Shown here one piece after another: positions 58,656 to 64,000 of a DNA stretch of 64,000 nucleotides (positions are counted from its first letter, which is position 1; every line of letters starts with the position of its first letter). Location: assembly GCA_918807975.1 (NCBI GenBank), contig OU964922.1:6895501-6959500 (forward strand), given 5' to 3'. The position numbers were made by a program, and so were the translations under genes. This DNA is from Aplidium turbinatum. Taxonomy: Eukaryota; Chordata; Ascidiacea; Aplousobranchia; Polyclinidae. Below the pieces are notes generated by a model. The model did not search any database. It was not told the DNA's origin and worked only from the letters and a program-made list of their open reading frames with translations.

Positions 58656-59920
58656 ATCACTGAAACTTCACTGATAAATACCAACAGCTTTTAAACACAA
58701 TTTGCTTTCCTTTTTATATTTGCAAGTCCATGTTATCAGTAAACATGAAAGTTGCAAGCCTTGATCGTGACGTTGCTGTGACGTATTTTTTAATTGATTG
58801 GATACAACTTAATTGATGATTGACACTGCATTGCCAACTCATGTGATGAAAGATGTGGAATGGAAAGTATTGTTTGTGACGTCATTTTATCTTCACAAAC
58901 AAACCACGCCTGGTCAATATTTGTGCACTGATGTTGGTTGAATCTGCGTGAACCTAACATTTGCATTGTATCAACGTGATGAGCCTCGTTAATGGTTTGA
59001 TTTTTCTTCCTACATATATTTTGCGCTAATTTAACGTCGTGTTTCGTTATAGTTTCATGAAAAACAACCAAATTTACAACTTGCACTTTTTTGTGTTATT
59101 TTTATAAACTGTATTGTTGTATTAACGTTGGAAACCTTCATCTCTGAGGAGGTCACTGCAAGGAGCGCATGGTATCAATCTACATAAGTTATTATTATCA
59201 TTATTAGAAGGAACTTCTATTCTTCTAACTGATAGTTAGCTTTGTTCATGAAAACCACTTTTCTAAACTCACGGGACACAGTTGGAATAACTTTGTTTTG
59301 TTGTGAAAAGAAAATGCAAGCCAAATCTAAGCATGTTTTTAAAATCCTTTCTTCTCAACATATGTTCAATTGACTTTGCACGGCTGACACTTGAGCCAAC
59401 ATGTTCCAATTCACTTTGTGGGTTCAACTGACATTCAGAAAAAGTTACGGTAATGTTTAAATACCTTATTTAATGAGCTTTTGCACTTGATATTGTTTTG
59501 TTTTCATATTCACCAAATCTTGTAGCGAAACGTGATTTGAATGAAGCGGAACGGGTTAGTTTCATTAAAGGGGTGTGACAGCCGCTGTTATTGAGACAAG
59601 CCACTACTTACTCCATCTTTATCACACTTTGATCATGCATAAATGAACGATATTTTGCTAAAATTTGACCTAACAGCCGGTTTCCAATGTGAAGCCTCTT
59701 TTACTGTTTTTGTGTCAAATATAATTGCTGATTGCCTACAAACCTTTACAGCCTGATTCATCCTAATGGGGATCATCAGAAGGTTCTTATTCAAATAGAA
59801 GACTTTCACTGTTTTGATAAACGTTGATTATGACATAACAATTGACATCCAATGTCATAGAGCGGTAGATTCACCAAAACCTAGTACCAAGCTTTTAACT
59901 GTAGCAACGTTGTGAACATA
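58656..59920. other. No gene seen
   Basis: Intergenic AT-rich DNA. The small open frames have no recognisable similarity. Confidence 0.35.
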
Positions 59921-60001
59921 CCCAGACAGCAAATTAATCATCTTTTACATTGAGTCAACGTCTGCAGACATTAAAAACAAACGACTGATTTGCTGTCTGG
60001 G
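59921..60001. mobile_element. Hairpin MITE, full-length copy
   Basis: Ends CCCAGACAGCAAATTAATCA and GACTGATTTGCTGTCTGGG are inverted, with the double core ATTGAGTCAACGTCTG / CAGACATT in the middle. 81 bp. Together with 50293 it defines the consensus ends. Confidence 0.85.
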
Positions 60002-61040
60002 ATAATGTCAACTCTTTTATAGCGATTTGTGTATAGCCCTCACTTATCGATTTCTTCCTTACGTTTGTGATATTTCCCACTGAGTCGTTTTCAAGCTCAA
60101 CAGTATAAAGTATGTTGTTTGCATTGTACATTTCGCACATTTTCCCTGTATTGCTTGTAAGGTGACAATAGCAAAGGTGCTGTCAACAATTCACTTGCTA
60201 CTGTTGTAGCTTGCGGAAGCATTTTTAATACACGTTTTTTTTTAGTTTTTGTACCCTCTTATGCATGTTATGCCTACCTGTTACGCTTTCACCTTTACAA
60301 AGGCGCTTTTCCGTTTCTTTATGTAAAGTTTCTGATGTTCAGTTTACGCTTAGTGATGTTGCATGAAAAATGTTAAATTTTTGTGACTGGAATCATGCTA
60401 CGAAACTTAAATATTCACTTTTTCATATATTGACGTTGTCTTGACTTAGGCGTTACATCTTTGATAAATAATCGTCGATTTTATAACATTTTTTGCCTAA
60501 ATTTGTTTGTGGCTTGCGTTGTTGATTTCACGGATTTAAAACGTTGTATAGACGTAACATGGCACTAAGTGCTGAGGTTCATTTTTCAGCCAGCAATTCA
60601 GTCATTTTCAGGTTGCTTCAACATTTGAAAACGTTCAACAAAACATAAGTGGGCTAATTTGTTGGCCAGGTTAGAATAATATTCCTCGGTATTGTGCGTT
60701 GTATGTTATTGTTACGGCTACTATGTCGCGTATTGCATATGATGCTTCACTTTGTCTTTGCTCCATTCAATAAGAAATGAAATTGTTTTATGTCCAACCT
60801 GATGTTTCGTTGGAAGACTGTAGCTTACTTTGCAATTGGTTTTGTAGGAACACCTGCCTTGGATGTACAGATGTCCGACAGTTTAGGCACAGGCCGGCCC
60901 AGTCTTAAACTTTCCAAATGAGAGATATGTGTTTAAACCAGTTCTTATTGTTTGTGTTTAATGGAAGGGTCTTATAATGAGTTACTGAGCCTCGGAGAAG
61001 CTTGCATTTCCTAACCCTAAAGATTCAATCAATCAAAAGT
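60002..61040. other. No gene seen, one diverged MITE
   Basis: A diverged hairpin MITE lies at about 60587-60670 (CAGCCAGCAATTCAGTCATT ... AATTTGTTGGCCAGG). Otherwise nothing is recognised. Confidence 0.45.
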
Positions 61041-61270
61041 ACGGTATTTAGTTGTTTACAGTGTCAAACGCTTTTGCTAAATCAAAAAATAACAGGCAAA
61101 CGTAATGATTTATTTATTGAGTTCAATTAACCTAGTCTTCCATAAAGATTACTTATTGCTAACGTTGTAGAATGACCTTCCCTAAATCCAAATTGTTGAT
61201 CAGTGATCACGTTAAATTGGTCAAGAAAGCTCACCAAGCGTTTGTAAATCTTTTTTTCTAAAAGTTTTTT
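61040..61270 (-). mobile_element. LINE RT fragment
   Basis: On the minus strand, scattered frames give LYKRLVSFLDQFN-like residues, FGFREGHSTT-like residues (about 61190) and a FAIDLAKAFDTVN-like end (about 61060). These are the early RT blocks of a CR1/L2-type LINE. The copy is short and frame-broken. Confidence 0.5.
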
Positions 61271-61354
61271 GGTAGGCTATAATTTTTCATTCAGGCACGT
61301 TTTAAACCTTTCAAGGTTTTGCCACCTTTTCCCGTTCATTAACGTGCTGGTAGG

Positions 61355-61517
61355 CAGTGGCGTAGCTAGGGGCGGACCGCCCCGGGCGGCACTTTCAGCC
61401 TACGATTTTGATTACAATCTGATAAAAAACGCATTTCATTTTCACATGCTTTTTCTTGAAGGGGCGGCAAAATCTGAATCCGACTCGGGCGGCACATTTC
61501 CTATAGCTACGCCACTG
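61355..61517. mobile_element. hAT MITE with exact 8-bp target duplication
   Basis: Starts CAGTGGCGTAGCTAGGGGCG and ends ATAGCTACGCCACTG. Both flanks are CTGGTAGG (61347-61354, 61518-61525). 163 bp, no coding. The inner parts GGGCGGCAC and GGGGCGGCAAAATCTG make subterminal repeats. Confidence 0.93.
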
Positions 61518-61525
61518 CTGGTAGG

Positions 61526-62035
61526 TCTATATCGATTTTGTAGTTAGTATCTTTTTCGTCTCGGACGCGTTAATGACGAAAAATAAAATGATTGATTCTT
61601 TATTTGAAACATGCATTAAAAAGTTTAGTCAAATGGGTCGCACAACACTTGTACTAATATTTTTGATAACTTTAACATTCGAGAAGAAATGTCACCTGGT
61701 TGGTCCGATTTTTTAACATCAAGTTTGTTAACTGTTGTTTTTTGCAATTTTGGTATATTGTAAAATATAAGGCATTTAAATCATCAATAAACACCAGTGA
61801 CTTTGTTTAATTACCGTTTTAGATATCGCAGTGCATAGCGCGCAAAACATGACTTTTTCTTAACCTTAACTTCCCAATATTCCCAAATGGAAACACTTAT
61901 TTTGCACAAACAATAAATTTAAAAAAATGTTGATTGTTGAGTTTGAGTGTCAGTACTGAGTACCAGCAGCTAACGTAAGAATATCAAACAAATATCTAAA
62001 TTTATGCATGCATCTGAGTTTATTAGGTATTAAGG
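61526..62035. other. No gene seen
   Basis: AT-rich intergenic DNA. Confidence 0.35.
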
Positions 62036-62280
62036 CAAGGGTTTTCAAACTTTATTTCACTGCGACTCCCTAAGAGCAATCAACGTAGACTCGCAACCCC
62101 CCATAAAAATATTAAACAAAAGCATATTTTATGCAAATTGTAACCAAATTTGATTCATGCTGACATCCAGTTATGTTTAGATTTGCTGTTCCAATGTAAA
62201 TTTCTGAAACCCAAACCGTCTTTTTGCGATGTTATCATAGCCGTACGAGCCAGGGGGGCAGCCGCCCCCCCTGTTGTTTC
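62036..62280. mobile_element. hAT-like fragments
   Basis: CAAGGGTTTTCAAACTTTAT with CTGCGACTCCCTAAGAGCAA (62036) resembles the left end of ZBED-type hATs. GAGCCAGGGGGGCAGCCGCC (62248) looks like the terminus of another element. Neither has an identifiable partner. Confidence 0.45.
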
Positions 62281-62519
62281 AAAACGTCGCAAATTCGGGC
62301 AAAATCTTGCATTAGGGCAAAAATTGCTATATGAAAAGAGACAAAATTGCATGAATTAAGAAAAACTATAAATTAATATCTTTTACCTATCAAACTAAGT
62401 ACAGCCTCTTATTTGCACAAGAAATGTGCCGCAAAAATTTTCATTTGGCATAGGCTACCCGTATGGATGTATTGTATTGCATGGTGATCAAACTGTAGTA
62501 CGAAATGCATTTAACCAAC

Positions 62520-62950
62520 TGCATCATGCCAATTTGGGCAGCCACCAAAATATGTCTCTAATACTTTTGTGAAACTGCCCAAATCAAAACACAAAATTTG
62601 CTATATAGCTAATTTTATTAATTTTCACAAATGCATCGTGTTGATTTGGGCAGCTAAAAACATGAAATTATCTGATGAAACTGATTAGTCTCTTTATGCA
62701 ACTGTCCAAATTAGCGTGAGGCAGTTTCCCCAAAATGAACAAATTCATTAATTTTTTCCATTTACACAACTGTATCATTTAGATTTGGGCAACAAAAAAT
62801 ATGAAATTATCTGATCATAGTCTATTTATAAAACTGCCCAAATTGGCATGATGCAGTTGCCTCGGCATCAAAATTTACAAAGTCTTTAATTTTTTCATGA
62901 TGTCCATAAATGCATCACCTCGATTTGGGCAACTACAAAATATGAATTTA
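62520..62950. repeat. Tandem repeat, about 140-bp period, 3-4 units
   Basis: GATTTGGGCA(A/G)C recurs near 62530, 62640, 62783 and 62923, each followed by a similar block with ATGAAATTATCTGAT, AAACTGCCCAAATT and TTAATTTTTTCATG. Units are diverged, so the array is old. Confidence 0.8.
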
Positions 62951-63775
62951 TATAAATCTGGTGAATACCGGTACTTTTATAAAACAATTCGGGTAGAGAG
63001 GTTACAGTACTTTTTCAACCATAAACAGACATAGCTAAGCAACACCACAACATTTAACAAAAAATGTTATACCTGTTAAAAGTAATGTTAAGGTGTTGCT
63101 TAGCTTTGTTTGGTTACTTTTATAAAAGGTTCTGCTACTATTCGGCAAGAGCCTTTTTCGGCGAGTTCCCTATTCGGCGATTTTTTGAAAATCCAACGAC
63201 GCCTTCTGCAAATCCGACGATTGAACATTATTCAATATTCAGACATTGAATCAATGTAAATACAAACTGTTAAGCTAATTGGGTTCTTTGAATCCTATGT
63301 CACCGTCTGTCTGTATGCAAACTTAGAATATATTAGTTATTTTTGTCATCAAATTATCTAGCCTAACTATATTTTTAGAAGTAGTGCTGCCAAACCTTTT
63401 TATTTTTTGCACTAAAATTTGTATCATCAAAACTACTTTATTTGATTGAACAAAGTTTATTTGAACAGAAGTAGTATGTCTGTAGTCTGTGTTTTATTAC
63501 ATTTAATTATAATTTCTCTATTGTTATGTACTTTTTCTGAATCCGCATGGTCACCCTGAGCCGGTTTCCTGCAATGTTTATTTTTCTGAGTCTTTTATGA
63601 CATCACAACTGAATATTTAAGTGGGGTTGTTTTTTATTTGTGGTGTGTAAAACAATATTTGTTACTCCTACCTACCTACCATGCCAAAGTGCAGAAGCAT
63701 CGCAAGGCATCTTCAAAGATAAATTCAGTTGTTCTATCTTGATTACTTGGTAAGAAATTCTAGCTAGCTGGTGAT
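62951..63775. other. No gene seen, one half MITE
   Basis: A half copy of the hairpin MITE lies at about 63217-63282 (CAGACATTGAATCAATGTAA). The rest is AT-rich with no recognisable gene. Confidence 0.45.
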
Positions 63776-64000
63776 CAGTGGCGTAGCCAAAGGGGTGCTT
63801 TTGGGGGTTGCAACCCCCCCTTTGGCACACGTGTGACGTTACGAAATTGAGAATGATGCTTTCAGTCTATGCCTCTAAAACAAAGTTTGCCTAATTTTAA
63901 ATAAAACATGAAAAGAGCGAGTTTTGCCATTACCAAACATTCAAATATCTCAGCTAGGAATTAGCAACAAGAAAACATAGAGACTTGTAGCTTTATTTCC
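63776..64000. mobile_element. hAT terminus running off the window
   Basis: CAGTGGCGTAGCCAAAGGGG at 63776 matches the terminal repeat type seen at 10492 and 61355. The element extends rightward and its other end is not in the window. Confidence 0.6.

Noticed and set aside
50034-60001. CRISPR-like spaced repeats
   Set aside because: The repeats are hairpin MITEs at irregular distances in animal introns, with no cas genes or uniform spacers.

Overview
This window is repeat-rich, AT-rich (about 35-38% GC by eye) animal nuclear DNA, probably from a marine invertebrate; an invertebrate deuterostome or tunicate is my guess, unproven. The host genes are metazoan, one has 15 exons with GT-AG introns, and Penelope-like, Ty3/Gypsy, hAT, LINE and tRNA-SINE elements fill the rest. 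No bacterial, viral or CRISPR signal is present.

Host genes. (1) 44944-57193, plus strand: a complete lysophospholipid acyltransferase of the MBOAT1/2 family. I rebuilt it as 15 exons, 1512 nt in one frame, 503 residues, with the WD, DNWN and WHGxxPGY motifs. Two hAT transposons and a cluster of small hairpin MITEs sit in its introns. (2) 28979-31009, plus strand: a 676-residue WD-repeat protein, WDR93-like and presumably axonemal, on one uninterrupted reading frame. (3) 13601-15797, plus strand: exons of a DUF4806 protein, probably a decayed copy.

Layout. 0.6-1.8 kb: satellite-like array. 2.2-2.9 kb: SINE and LINE debris. 2.9-10.3 kb: two Penelope-like elements head to head, with GIY-YIG endonuclease and hammerhead-ribozyme-like 3' ends; the right one is split by nested hATs. 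10.5-11.15 kb: hAT. 16.1-18.6 kb: second satellite-like array, then a KIAA1586-like hAT with exact target duplications. 19.4-24.8 kb: young-looking but broken Ty3/Gypsy fossil, itself carrying a solo-LTR-like insertion whose sister copy lies at 25.5-26.1 kb. 26.1-36.9 kb: the WDR93-like gene in mostly featureless DNA, then a MULE-like element at 35.5-36.4 kb. 37.0-42.1 kb: a 5.2-kb DNA transposon of a little-described family with long inverted ends, interrupted by a hAT. 42.8-44.4 kb: LINE fragments and a SINE. 44.9-57.2 kb: MBOAT1/2. 57.4-57.8 kb: a 366-bp near-perfect palindrome made of Penelope-type ends. 58-64 kb: MITEs, a LINE scrap, a hAT MITE, a short tandem array and a hAT end.

The strongest items for follow-up are the perfect palindrome carrying hammerhead-like sequence next to the MBOAT1/2 3' end, the 5.2-kb inverted-repeat transposon, the hairpin MITE family, and the intronless WDR93-like gene.
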